From Fumia xinanensis (GTDB taxonomy: Bacteria > Bacillota > Clostridia > Oscillospirales > Ruminococcaceae): a DNA stretch of 64,000 bases. Made by a program: the position numbers and the translations under genes. Positions within the stretch are counted from its first letter, which is position 1. Each line of letters starts with the position of its first letter. Positions 51,628-59,459 of the stretch are shown here, one piece after another. The notes below the pieces were generated by a model. That model had not been told where the DNA came from. It searched no databases and worked only from the letters and a program-made list of their open reading frames with translations. The DNA is taken from contig NZ_JACRSV010000001.1 of the NCBI RefSeq assembly GCF_014384905.1, positions 868,001-932,000 on the forward strand. The letters run 5' to 3'.

Positions 51628-51655
51628 GAAGCTATGCTGCGTATAGCATAGCTTC
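51628..51655 (+). terminator. Inter-cassette hairpin 2
   Basis: Near-perfect palindrome gaagctatgctgcg/tatagcatagcttc after immunity gene 2. Confidence 0.75.
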
Positions 51656-51669
51656 TTCGTTACTCCCTT

Positions 51670-51740
51670 GAAGAACCGCTGTCCCTGCAGCACTGGCTGG
51701 ATTCAGCGGGGCTGGCGGCGACGGCGTATGGGGCGTACAA
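51670..51740 (+). repeat. Linker repeat R3
   Basis: gaagaaccgctgtccctgca through gcgtatggggcgtacaa, the same DNA as R2 with one or two changes. Confidence 0.9.
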
Positions 51741-52188
51741 AGCGCCGGACATGGTAAATTCCTACTACAAGGGAAAGAGGGTTGTTGAGAGCAGTGAGGT
51801 CAAGGGTGGAGGCGCCGGTGTTTCCAAAGGAACCAGCAGCCTGAAACCGCAGGATCTACTGGACGAATTGGCTGAAAGCGGTGTCAAGTATAATCTGGAC
51901 GATGTGATTGCAGTAACCAAAACAGTTGATGGAAAGCTTGTCTGGTTAGAAAAAGGGAATGCGCAGTCGGGACTATTACACATCCTAGAAAAGCATGCTA
52001 AAGATTTTGCATTGCGAAATATTGAAGATGTTCCACAAGTATTGAAAGAAGTCTTAGAATCTGCTCCGGTTAAAACAGGCAGTAGCGCCAGGGGGCTGTT
52101 TGCTGATTATGTATATAATGGCAGTACATATAGAGTTGCTTATGGAACGAACGGATATATTGTTTCATTTTATCCACTTAAGAAATAG
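51670..52188 (+). CDS. Orphan toxin tip cassette 3 (BECR-fold nuclease-like)
   Basis: Begins with a third linker copy (EEPLSLQHWLDSAGLAATAYG) and has no usable start codon before ATG 51751, which falls after the linker. The tip has VIAVTKTVDGKLVWLEKGN, GLLHILEKHAKDF and VAYGTNGYIVSFYPLKK. The WLEkGn...GLxHIxxxHxxDF pattern is that of phage-type barnase/EndoU/colicin E5/RelE-like (BECR) nucleases. Without promoter, SD or delivery domain it seems silent. Confidence 0.75.
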   Translation, partial: EEPLSLQHWLDSAGLAATAYGAYKAPDMVNSYYKGKRVVESSEVKGGGAGVSKGTSSLKPQDLLDELAESGVKYNLDDVIAVTKTVDGKLVWLEKGNAQSGLLHILEKHAKDFALRNIEDVPQVLKEVLESAPVKTGSSARGLFADYVYNGSTYRVAYGTNGYIVSFYPLKK

Positions 52189-52227
52189 AGCATTAGTATT
52201 AATTTCAGTGAAAAAGGAGTAAAAGTA

Positions 52228-52623
52228 ATGTATAAAGTAATCAAAATTATAGATTCGCAAGCTACTAGAGATATAGAATTAAAGAATCAGGCGACAGGGA
52301 CTGTAGATTTATGTTTTGATGATTCGGCACTTGTTAGTATTGATAACTTTGAGTTCATGGAAGAAGGAGAAAAGTATAATTGCAAAATTGCATTATTTGG
52401 AAAAGTTGTTGAGGATAGAACACCAGAAAGCATTATGTGCAAGGCTATTAATGAAGATGTTATGATAGGCAACTGTCACTTAATTGAAGTTTTGGTGGAA
52501 AAAGACATTTACTATATTTTTACGGACAATTTACAAAACTGTGGTGATTCGTTCTATTTCTATTTTACACGGAAGGATCTGATACAGGTAAATGATAGGA
52601 TACATCCGGACTTATTGCCATAA
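52228..52623 (+). CDS. Putative immunity protein 3
   Basis: A 131-aa soluble protein with SD AAAGGAG before ATG 52228. Segments: LKNQATGTVDLCFDDSALVS, EGEKYNCKIALFGKVVEDRT, and DIYYIFTDNLQNCGDSFYFYF. It is strand-rich and AT-rich in DNA. Placed directly after tip 3, it should be the cognate antitoxin. Family not recognised. Confidence 0.65.
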   Translation: MYKVIKIIDSQATRDIELKNQATGTVDLCFDDSALVSIDNFEFMEEGEKYNCKIALFGKVVEDRTPESIMCKAINEDVMIGNCHLIEVLVEKDIYYIFTDNLQNCGDSFYFYFTRKDLIQVNDRIHPDLLP

Positions 52624-52684
52624 AATCAATCAGACCAAAAGGCAATGATTTACCCTCATCGCCTGTTTCAGTGCTTATTGCCTG

Positions 52685-52832
52685 AAAGAACCGCTGTCTT
52701 TGCAGCACTGGCTGGTTCAGCGGGGCTGGCGGCGACGGCGTATGGGGGATACAAAACCTATCAGCAGGTCAAGCCCCTTTACAGTGAGAAGGGGAAACGA
52801 GGAAGCGCCGGAGTTTATCAAGCGCTGGATGA
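52685..52832 (+). repeat. Linker repeat R4
   Basis: Matches R1 for about 148 bases, including cagcaggtcaag...agcgctggatga that R2 and R3 lack, with a 1-base deletion near 52714. Confidence 0.9.
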
Positions 52833-53338
52833 TAAGGCAACAAGTTCGTTTAACGATACCTATGATGCTACAGATGCGGTTCTAAATAGTGAAAATTCAT
52901 CCAAACAATTGGTGTTAAAGGGAACAGAATATTCTGCAGAATATGTACAGAAACTTAAGAATACTTACAGAATATTTATCGATAATGGGTATGAAGTGAG
53001 CGAACATGGATTGAATAGAATATTAGGCAGAATACATAAAGGATAAATCGGTTCTTATTGAAGAGGTAGTCGATGTTTTAAAAACAGGTACAAAATATAC
53101 TGATACGGTAAATGGGGGTACAGTTATATTTAAAAACGGTATTTCCGTACATATTGCAGAAGATAATTTTATTAAATTTGAGATTTTAGATGAAATTAAT
53201 TTAATCTGCGATTCATATGAAAAAGATGCTGAAATAAGAAAAATAGATCAATATTGTCTTGGAGAAGATGAAGTAAAAGAAAAAGTTTTTAATTATTATA
53301 TGCAATTGGCAAGTTTTAGTTCATATGGAAATGGATAA
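52685..53338 (+). pseudogene. Frameshifted orphan toxin tip cassette 4
   Basis: Starts with linker copy R4, in which one base is missing (ggctggttcagc instead of ggctggattcagc), so KEPLSLQHWL shifts frame before GLAATAYGGYKTYQQV. The tip reads GYEVSEHGLNRILGRIHKG, then needs a +1 shift at about 53036 to continue as KSVLIEEVVDVLKTGTKYTD and NGGTVIFKNGISVHI, ending at TAA 53336. The HGLNRIxxR pattern is nuclease-toxin-like. Two frameshifts and no start make it inactive as it stands. No separate immunity gene is seen after it; the last 55 codons may be part of one. Confidence 0.75.
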
Positions 53339-53378
53339 AGACGCTATGGCATAGCTTCTTTATCCATTTGCTTTTCCT

Positions 53379-53420
53379 CAAAGAGCCGTTATCCTAGCAG
53401 CCTGGGCGGATTCGACGATA
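53379..53420 (+). repeat. Decayed linker repeat R5
   Basis: caaagagccgttatcctagc, then agcctgggcggattcgacga aligns with the linker start but has several substitutions; it ends the array. Confidence 0.55.
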
Positions 53421-53434
53421 CAGCCTTTAGTTAG

Positions 53435-53469
53435 AAAAAATCCCTCCGTTTTAAACGGAGGGATTTTTG
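53435..53469. terminator. Bidirectional terminator (putP end)
   Basis: Perfect stem aaaaaatccctccgttt/aaacggagggattttt. Confidence 0.9.
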
Positions 53470-53475
53470 TCACAA

Positions 53476-54957
53476 TCAGTCGTCGATGTTGGGGTCCATC
53501 GCGGCATCGAAAATTTCAAGCGCCTTGGGAGAAGGCTGTTTGTCGAGAAGCGAGCCCACGAGACAGGCTAACAAACCCACCACAAAGCCAGGGAGCAGGG
53601 CGTAGATACCAGTTGCAGTTGCAAAGCAGAGCCAGAGCACTACAGTAGCGCCGCCACAGACGATACCGGCTACAGCGCCTTTGTAAGTAAAACGCTTCCA
53701 ATAGAGCGACAGGACGATAACGGGGCCGAATGCGGCTCCAAAGCCTGCCCAGGCGTTTTCCACCAAGTTCATAATGCTGCCGGCATTGGGGTTAATGGCA
53801 ATGAAGAATGCGATAATGGCAATCACGGCAACCACCAGGCGTCCGACCCACAAAAGCTCTTTGTCCGAGGCTTTTTTGCGAATAATGGGCTTATAGATGT
53901 CACTGGTAAAGGCGGAGGAAGCTACTAAGAGCTGAGAGTCGGCGGTACTCATCGAAGCGGCCAGAATGGCTGAGAGGAGGATACCGGCGATAAAGCCGGG
54001 GAAAATCCGCACCATCTGGATGAACACTTCCTCGCTGTTTCCGCTGATGAGCTCCGGCAGGTAAGCCCGGCCGATAACACCGATGCAGGCCGCTGCTGCC
54101 AGGGTGATGACCACCCAGGTAGTGGCGATCCGGCGGGATTTTTTGATCATCTTGCTATTTTTGATAGCCATATACCGGATGAGGATGTGGGGCATGCCGC
54201 AGTAGCCAAGACCCCATGCCAGACCGGAGACGATTTCCGAAACGCTGCCCCAATCCAGTTTGCCGGTGGGGAGGAAATTAAAGTAGTTTGGAACCTCCGC
54301 CGTGATATTTCCAAAGTTCAAATCGTTGGTGAAGAACACCACCGCCGGTACTACAACAATAGCCACCAACATCAAAAGTCCCTGGAAAAAGTCGGTCCAG
54401 CAGACCGCTTTAAAGCCGCCGGTGAAGGTGTAGACCAAAATGATGATGCCGAAAATAATCATCGAAGGCACCAAGTCCAGACCTAGTACCTTATTAAAGA
54501 GAATTCCGCCCGCTTTGAAGCCGGAGGCTACATAGACGGTGAAGCAGACAAAAAAGACGAAGGCGCTAATGACCTGGAGCGCCTTGCTAGACGAGGCCAG
54601 CCGGTTGTTTAAGTATTGAGGAATCGTGATGGAATCACCTGCCGCACGGGAAAACCGACGCAGACGCCCGGCAACCAGCAGCCAGGAAAGATAGCTTCCG
54701 ATGGCAAGGCCGATGGCGATCCACACCTTGCCGAAGCCGGCCGCTAAAATCGAGCCGGGGAGGCCCATCAAAAGCCAGCCGCTCATATCAGAGGCTTGGG
54801 CGCTCAGGGCTGTGACCCAGGGACCCATGCTCCGCCCGCCGAGAAAGTAATCCTTTTCGCCGGAGTCCTTGGATTTCTTGAAAAAGACAAATCCAATGAC
54901 GAGCATGAGGACAAAATACAGAATAAATGCCAACAATTCACCTACATTAACTTGCAA
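53476..54957 (-). CDS. putP: Sodium/proline symporter
   Basis: A 493-aa SSS-family symporter with about 13 transmembrane helices. Family hallmarks: GYFLGGRSMGPW-type DYFLGGRSMGPWVTALSAQASDMSGWLLMGLPG near the N-terminus, YTFTGGFKAVCWTDFFQGLLML, and AILAASMSTADSQLLVASSAFTSDIYKP. These match PutP. The best start is TTG 54955-54957, 8 bases after SD AAAGGAG; the frame start 9 bases upstream abuts the SD. A single-gene unit. Confidence 0.93.
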   Translation of the reverse strand: MQVNVGELLAFILYFVLMLVIGFVFFKKSKDSGEKDYFLGGRSMGPWVTALSAQASDMSGWLLMGLPGSILAAGFGKVWIAIGLAIGSYLSWLLVAGRLRRFSRAAGDSITIPQYLNNRLASSSKALQVISAFVFFVCFTVYVASGFKAGGILFNKVLGLDLVPSMIIFGIIILVYTFTGGFKAVCWTDFFQGLLMLVAIVVVPAVVFFTNDLNFGNITAEVPNYFNFLPTGKLDWGSVSEIVSGLAWGLGYCGMPHILIRYMAIKNSKMIKKSRRIATTWVVITLAAAACIGVIGRAYLPELISGNSEEVFIQMVRIFPGFIAGILLSAILAASMSTADSQLLVASSAFTSDIYKPIIRKKASDKELLWVGRLVVAVIAIIAFFIAINPNAGSIMNLVENAWAGFGAAFGPVIVLSLYWKRFTYKGAVAGIVCGGATVVLWLCFATATGIYALLPGFVVGLLACLVGSLLDKQPSPKALEIFDAAMDPNIDD

Positions 54958-55153
54958 AGGTTCCAACTCCTTTTGTCGATTCTAAAGTAAATTTTCCCGT
55001 TTTACCCAAATTTGAGGCAAAGGGCAAAGATTTTTCATACCCGGGAGAATGAATCCGGGAATCCGCTCAAAATCATCAGGAAAATTCATCTTATCTTCAT
55101 ATAATAACTGATTTTCGTTCAAAAGGCAAGCACAAATTGGGATTTCAGTCAAT

Positions 55154-55456
55154 TTATGGCAGAGCGGGCCGATTTTCCAGCAACCCGATCCACCGCAGCA
55201 GAGAAACACAGTCGAAAAAGCCCTGGCGGTAGGTACAGTCCTCATCAAAGGAGCGGAGCCAATTAGACACCTCTTCAAATCGGAAGATGAGGGATTCTCT
55301 TTCCTCGGGGAGGTATTTGCCGATCTTTTTCATCAGCTGGGAGTAATCGGCGTCTTTTTGCTTATATTCCGGGCTGTTTTTGCGCATCTCCATGGCGTAG
55401 TCGCTGGAGCAGACGGAACAGGCGGCTTCCAGTTGGTCAATAAAAGTGGTTTTCAT
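55154..55456 (-). CDS. Hypothetical protein, 100 aa
   Basis: SD GAAGGAGG before ATG 55454-55456. A soluble helical protein with FIDQLEAACSVCSSDYAMEM, YLPEERESLIFRFEEVSNWL and a C-terminal YRQGFFDCVSLLRWIGLL. The F-x-x-G-F-x-D-x-x-x-L-L-x-W pattern is shared with the 88-aa protein at 38211, so both may be members of one DUF6809-like family. It lies just downstream of a nested palindrome that may regulate it. Confidence 0.68.
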   Translation of the reverse strand: MKTTFIDQLEAACSVCSSDYAMEMRKNSPEYKQKDADYSQLMKKIGKYLPEERESLIFRFEEVSNWLRSFDEDCTYRQGFFDCVSLLRWIGLLENRPALP

Positions 55457-55503
55457 AGAAAATCCTCCTTCAAAACGGTAAAAATGGCAATCGTTTCCCA
55501 CAA

Positions 55504-55563
55504 CCGCTTGAAAAGAGGAGGTACATGATGTATAATATTTCATGTACACTGCTTTTCAAGCGG
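55504..55563. repeat. Nested palindrome upstream of the 100-aa gene
   Basis: Outer arms ccgcttgaaaag (55504-55515) and cttttcaagcgg (55552-55563) are perfect inverted copies; inner arms gtacatga (55521-55528) and tcatgtac (55540-55547) are also perfect. tataat lies in the central loop. Confidence 0.85.
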
Positions 55564-55615
55564 CTGTGCCTTTGGGGGAAGCGGCGGATTCTTGCTAGGG
55601 AAGCGCCGCTTCTTC

Positions 55616-55795
55616 TCATTTTTTAAAGAGCTCATCATAGATTTTTTCCACACCGTAGCGGAGCAGTTCCGACCGGTTCATGTCCAGCCTTTCTGCGCAC
55701 CAGTCAATTTTTTTCATGGTGATTACATCGACCCGGATACGGACGAGCTGATCTTTGGGATACTCTGGATGAGGCCCTGGTTTTTGTCGTGCCAC
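55616..55795 (-). CDS. Ribbon-helix-helix protein, 59 aa
   Basis: GTG start with a strong SD (AAGGAGGTG, 7-8 bases before). The product has a Pro-rich start (MARQKPGPHPEYPKDQ), a beta strand LVRIRVDVITMKK and two helices IDWCAERLDMNRSELLRYGVEKIYDELF, the Arc/MetJ-type RHH fold. It is separated from the next minus-strand gene by the nested palindrome, which could be its operator. No toxin partner is recognised. Confidence 0.78.
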   Translation of the reverse strand: MARQKPGPHPEYPKDQLVRIRVDVITMKKIDWCAERLDMNRSELLRYGVEKIYDELFKK

Positions 55796-55954
55796 TAAAA
55801 TAACACCTCCTTAAGTAGCTACAAGTTTGTTATATAATTTGTTACTACATGTTATCAATAGCTTTTTAGAAATTTATTTCCGACACCGCAACATCGTACA
55901 AGACCCCTATGCCCGCCCGGTGGTATGATGGGGAAAACGAAGGGGGCAGACGAC

Positions 55955-56767
55955 TTGGCAGGCGAGATGCGCACCGTTCATTACGACGAACAGCTTAAAA
56001 TCGAAACTTACACCTTCCGCGGGGTGATGCAGCAGTTTCCCAACCACTTCCACGAGTACTACGTCCTTGGGTTTATCGAAGACGGGCGGCGGCATTTGAC
56101 CTGCGGCGGAAAGGAATACATCGTCGGCAGCGGCGACCTTCTGATGATTTCCCCTCAGGAACCCCACACCTGCCGCCAGCTGGACGAGCGCCCCTTGGAC
56201 TACCGCTGCCTCAACATCCCTGTCGCCGTCATGGAGAAAACGGCAGAGGAAATCACTGGGACGGCCTTTGAGCCCCGTTTCTGCTCCCCGGTGGCATACA
56301 AAAGCGAGCTGGCCCCCGTCCTGCGGGAGCTCCACGGTATGATTGAGGCGGGGGAGGGCGGCCTGCAAAAAGAGGAGCTTTTCTTTCTGCTCATCGAACA
56401 GGTTTTGGAAGAACATATGGCTCCCGCCGTAAAGCCGGGGTCTATCGGGCTTTCCGAGCCCATGCAGAAGGTGCGAGACTATCTGGACACTCACTACCAG
56501 AGTTCGGTCACCCTCGACGAGCTGGCCCAGACCGTCCATCTGAGCAAATACCACCTGATCCGGTCGTTTACCAAAGAGCAGGGGATTTCTCCCTACAGCT
56601 ATCTGGAGGCGGTGCGGATCGGCAAGGCCAAGGTACTCCTGGAACAGGGAACCCTCCCCATCGAGGCGGCCATGGCCTGCGGCTTTACCGACCAGAGCCA
56701 TTTTACCAATTTTTTCAAGCGCCTCATTGGGCTGACACCCCATCAATACCGGAAGATTTTCCAGTGA
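55955..56767 (+). CDS. AraC family transcriptional regulator
   Basis: Cupin sensor domain (FPNHFHEYYVLGFIEDGRRHLTCGGKEYIVGSGDLLMISPQEPHTC) and C-terminal AraC-type double HTH (SVTLDELAQTVHLSKYHLIRSFTKEQGISPYSYLEAVRIGKAKVLL, FTDQSHFTNFFKRLIGLTPHQYRK). The frame opens at ATG 55925, but that ATGATG has no SD; TTG 55955 has AAGGGGG 8 bases upstream and ATG 55967 is also possible. It is 36 bases before an EamA transporter gene. Together they look like the widespread AraC/DMT exporter pair. Confidence 0.9.
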   Translation: MAGEMRTVHYDEQLKIETYTFRGVMQQFPNHFHEYYVLGFIEDGRRHLTCGGKEYIVGSGDLLMISPQEPHTCRQLDERPLDYRCLNIPVAVMEKTAEEITGTAFEPRFCSPVAYKSELAPVLRELHGMIEAGEGGLQKEELFFLLIEQVLEEHMAPAVKPGSIGLSEPMQKVRDYLDTHYQSSVTLDELAQTVHLSKYHLIRSFTKEQGISPYSYLEAVRIGKAKVLLEQGTLPIEAAMACGFTDQSHFTNFFKRLIGLTPHQYRKIFQ

Positions 56768-56803
56768 CAACATGGCTTTAAGGCCGGAAAGGACTTCGTA
56801 CCC

Positions 56804-57709
56804 ATGAATCAGAAAACCGCCGCAGGGCATATCATCGCCCTGTTCACCATCCTCGTCTGGGGAACCACTTTTATCTCCTCCAAAATCCTTCTCAGGGACT
56901 TTTCCCCGGTGGAAATCCTCTTTGTCCGATTCGTCATCGGGTTTGCGGCCCTCTTTTTCTTTTATCCTCACCGGTTCAGGCCCCGGGAACGAAAGCACGA
57001 GCTCTACTTCATGGCGGCAGGGCTCTGCGGCACGACCCTTTACTACCTGATGGAGAACATCGCGTTGACCTATTCCTTTGCCTCCAACATCGGTGTCATC
57101 GTTTCCATCGCGCCCTTCTTCACCGCTATTTTCGCCCACTTTTTCCTGTACGGTGAGCGGCTGCGGCCTCAGTTTTTCATGGGTTTTGTGGCGGCGATTT
57201 CCGGTATCGTGCTCATCAGCTTCAATGGCAGCACCGTCTTAAAGCTGAATCCCTTGGGCGATTTGCTGGCCGTTTTGGCCGCGGCGGTTTGGGGCGTTTA
57301 TTCGATACTTGTCCGCAAAATCGCCGACTTCGGCTACAACACCGTCCAGACCACCCGGCGGATTTTCTTTTACGGCATCGTGTTTATGATCCCGGCCCTG
57401 TTCTTCATGGACTTCAGCCCCGACTGGGCGCTGTTTTTAAAGCCCCTGAATTTTTTTAATATGCTGTTTCTCGGCATTGTGGCGTCGGCGGTCTGTTTTG
57501 TCACCTGGAATCTGGCGACCAAGTATATCGGGGCCGTCAAAACCAGCGTCTATATCTACTTCACCCCGGTGGTCACCATCATCACTTCTGCCCTGGTCCT
57601 CAAGGAGAAAATCACCGCCGTAGCCCTCATCGGGACGGTGCTGACTTTGTTCGGGCTGGTGCTGTCGGAGATTCCGCTGCCCTTTGGGCGAAAAGGGCAG
57701 CGGGAGTGA
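56804..57709 (+). CDS. EamA/DMT family transporter
   Basis: A 301-aa membrane protein with ten hydrophobic helices in two EamA repeats: FTILVWGTTFISSKILLRDFSPVEILFVRF in the first and LAAAVWGVYSILVRKI in the second. DMT members export amino acids or metabolites; the substrate here is not known. SD GGAAAGGA. Likely controlled by the AraC regulator just upstream, with which it is probably co-transcribed. A strong terminator follows. Confidence 0.9.
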   Translation: MNQKTAAGHIIALFTILVWGTTFISSKILLRDFSPVEILFVRFVIGFAALFFFYPHRFRPRERKHELYFMAAGLCGTTLYYLMENIALTYSFASNIGVIVSIAPFFTAIFAHFFLYGERLRPQFFMGFVAAISGIVLISFNGSTVLKLNPLGDLLAVLAAAVWGVYSILVRKIADFGYNTVQTTRRIFFYGIVFMIPALFFMDFSPDWALFLKPLNFFNMLFLGIVASAVCFVTWNLATKYIGAVKTSVYIYFTPVVTIITSALVLKEKITAVALIGTVLTLFGLVLSEIPLPFGRKGQRE

Positions 57710-57745
57710 GCCTTATTGCGGCAGCCCGTGAGGTGCTGTTTGATG

Positions 57746-57781
57746 AAAAAGAGTGCGCTGCATGTACAGCGCACTCTTTTT
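57746..57781. terminator. Bidirectional terminator
   Basis: Perfect stem aaaaagagtgcgctg/cagcgcactcttttt between convergent genes. Confidence 0.9.
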
Positions 57782-58121
57782 AACAATAGACTTCTATCTC
57801 AAAAAACTGCTCTACGAAGCGGGTCTGCTCGATAATTTCTTCTTTAGTGAAGGCCATGCCATCCGGGGCGGCCACCCATTTGTCCTCCACGTCGTCCAAC
57901 CGATGGATGACGGCGATCACCGTTCCCCGGAAGGTGTCGAGATGTTCGTCCACCCCGAGGATGTACACGTCCTGAAAGCTGCCGTCCCCGGCGATGACGC
58001 CCTCGACGTAGCCGTAGTTCACGGTATAGAAAATGGTGTCCGTCCGGGGATGATAGGTGCCGAGAGGGCGGTCGACCAGAACGTCCACTGTCTGCCCGAT
58101 GATGCTGTGGACCTCATCCAC
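57780..58121 (-). CDS. Small inorganic pyrophosphatase-like protein
   Basis: A 113-aa protein with VDRPLGTYHPRTDTIFYTVNYGYVEGVIAGDGSFQDVYILGVDEHLDTFRGTVIAVIHRLDDVEDKWV. The NYGYVEGV-x-AGDG-x-x-QDVYILG core is that of soluble type I pyrophosphatase (which has YGxixxT and GDxxDxxv), but it is shorter than the usual 170 aa and keeps only part of the acidic cluster, so activity is uncertain. It overlaps the MmcQ-like gene upstream by 8 bases, so the two are coupled. Confidence 0.78.
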   Translation of the reverse strand: MDEVHSIIGQTVDVLVDRPLGTYHPRTDTIFYTVNYGYVEGVIAGDGSFQDVYILGVDEHLDTFRGTVIAVIHRLDDVEDKWVAAPDGMAFTKEEIIEQTRFVEQFFEIEVYC

Positions 58122-58461
58122 GGCGTTTCCCCTGCACTTTCGGCGCGGTCAGGCGAAAGCTCATCTGCACCATCTTTTCGATTTCTTCGGGCGGCACGTC
58201 GGAACATAATTCCACCGTGTTCCAGTGCTGTTTGTTCATGTGCCAGCCGGGGGTGACGCCCCGATAGGCCTGCCGGAGGAAATCCGCCTCCAGAGGCTCG
58301 CATTTTAAGATGACGCAGGGCTTTCCCGACAGCTCTGCGAAAAAACCGAACCACTTGCCGTTACTTTTGTGGCGGTAGATGGGCCCGGTGTCGTCGAAAG
58401 GGCTGTACTCCTCCGCGTCGGCAAAGGTGAGCATATAGTCCCGTAATTTTTCTTGGGTCAT
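58114..58461 (-). CDS. MmcQ/YjbR family protein
   Basis: A 115-aa protein of the MmcQ/YjbR (CyaY-like fold) family: N-terminal LRDYMLTFADAEEYSPFDD, then GKWFGFFAELSGKPCVILKCEPLEADFLRQAYRGVTPGWHMNKQHWNTVEL. The WHMNKxHWNTV motif is diagnostic. These proteins are double-wing-like and have been suggested to bind DNA, but a firm role is lacking. It is first in a two-gene operon. Confidence 0.9.
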   Translation of the reverse strand: MTQEKLRDYMLTFADAEEYSPFDDTGPIYRHKSNGKWFGFFAELSGKPCVILKCEPLEADFLRQAYRGVTPGWHMNKQHWNTVELCSDVPPEEIEKMVQMSFRLTAPKVQGKRRG

Positions 58462-58515
58462 TGGGATTCCTCCGTTTCGCAGTTAATGCCGTAATGAAGG
58501 ACTTTGTTCCAAACA

Positions 58516-59322
58516 TTACAAAAACAGGTCTTCCAGCCTATCCAGAACCCCAGTCCGGGTAAAGCCGTCCAGGAGGGCGAAGGGCTTTCGCTCCCGGTCA
58601 TAGAGGGAGGCCGCCGCCGCGTCATCCATCCGTTTGAAGCGGATTGCCACCGATAGGGGCTCTTTTATCTCGAAAGGCTCCATTTGCGAAAGGCGCGCGC
58701 AAGCCTTTTGAACGCCTTGATAGATGGCGTCGGCCGCAGCCTGGGGATGCAGGCTCAGGGCCATGTTCCAGCCGAGGCTTTCCTTTGTTGTCACCGTTTC
58801 CGCCCAGGGGAACCGCTCTTTAGCCTGGCTCACGCATTTGTCGTCAGAAGAAACGAAGATGACGGGAACGCCGTGTTTTCCGGCAAAAGCGCCGTCGATT
58901 TCCATCTCGCCTACCTCCATCCCGTTGATTTGGTAGGACTGAAAGGCCAGGGAACTGTAGGTGTGGGCCAGCACGGCGTTTGAAGTGCCCTCCCGGGCGT
59001 GGTAGCCGATGAACAGCACGCCGTCAAAGCTCCCGTCGATGCCCGGAAAGCGGGTTTTGCATCCGCTGCCCAGGAGGATTTTACAGCGGGGGTCCAAAAG
59101 GCTGTAGTCCAGATTTACGCCGCTTCCATGATTGTCCCAGACGATGACTTCCTCTGCGCCCCAGTCAAACAACGCCCTTGCCGCGGCGTCGGCTTCGAGA
59201 GCGGCCTGACGGGCGGCGAAAGGGTAGTTCACGCTGTCTTTTAGTCCTTTATGAGGTTCACCGACCACACAGGCCGCGCCTTCGCAGTCCACGCCGATGA
59301 AAAAACGTGCTTTTCGATTCAT
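58516..59322 (-). CDS. M55 family D-aminopeptidase (DppA-like)
   Basis: A 268-aa zinc aminopeptidase that releases N-terminal D-amino acids from peptides. Metal and catalytic region: IGVDCEGAACVV (Asp and Glu of the DxE motif), VWDNHGSG, LFIGYHAREGTSNAVLAHT, GMEVGEMEIDGAFAGKHGVPVIFVSSDD. Family length is 260-280. In spore formers such enzymes help recycle cell wall D-Ala peptides. Single-gene unit; no peptide transporter is linked. Confidence 0.9.
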   Translation of the reverse strand: MNRKARFFIGVDCEGAACVVGEPHKGLKDSVNYPFAARQAALEADAAARALFDWGAEEVIVWDNHGSGVNLDYSLLDPRCKILLGSGCKTRFPGIDGSFDGVLFIGYHAREGTSNAVLAHTYSSLAFQSYQINGMEVGEMEIDGAFAGKHGVPVIFVSSDDKCVSQAKERFPWAETVTTKESLGWNMALSLHPQAAADAIYQGVQKACARLSQMEPFEIKEPLSVAIRFKRMDDAAAASLYDRERKPFALLDGFTRTGVLDRLEDLFL

Positions 59323-59459
59323 AGTGATTCCTCTTTTTTTCGTCGGAAACAGTTGTACGCTTCTTTGCCATCATTATAACAGCTGTCCGTGACGAAGTCA
59401 ACGAAAGCCGATAAAAAACTGCCGTAAAGGAATTAAACTTTACAGCAGCGCAAATGTGA

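Noticed and set aside
49841..53420. CRISPR array from the repeated linker
   Set aside because: Repeats are coding, 70-150 bases long and spaced by hundreds of bases with genes between them.
55907..57139. 410-aa minus-strand frame
   Set aside because: It lies wholly opposite the AraC and EamA genes; composition (Gly/Asp/Glu/His/Val rich) is that of an antisense shadow and it has no SD or family features.
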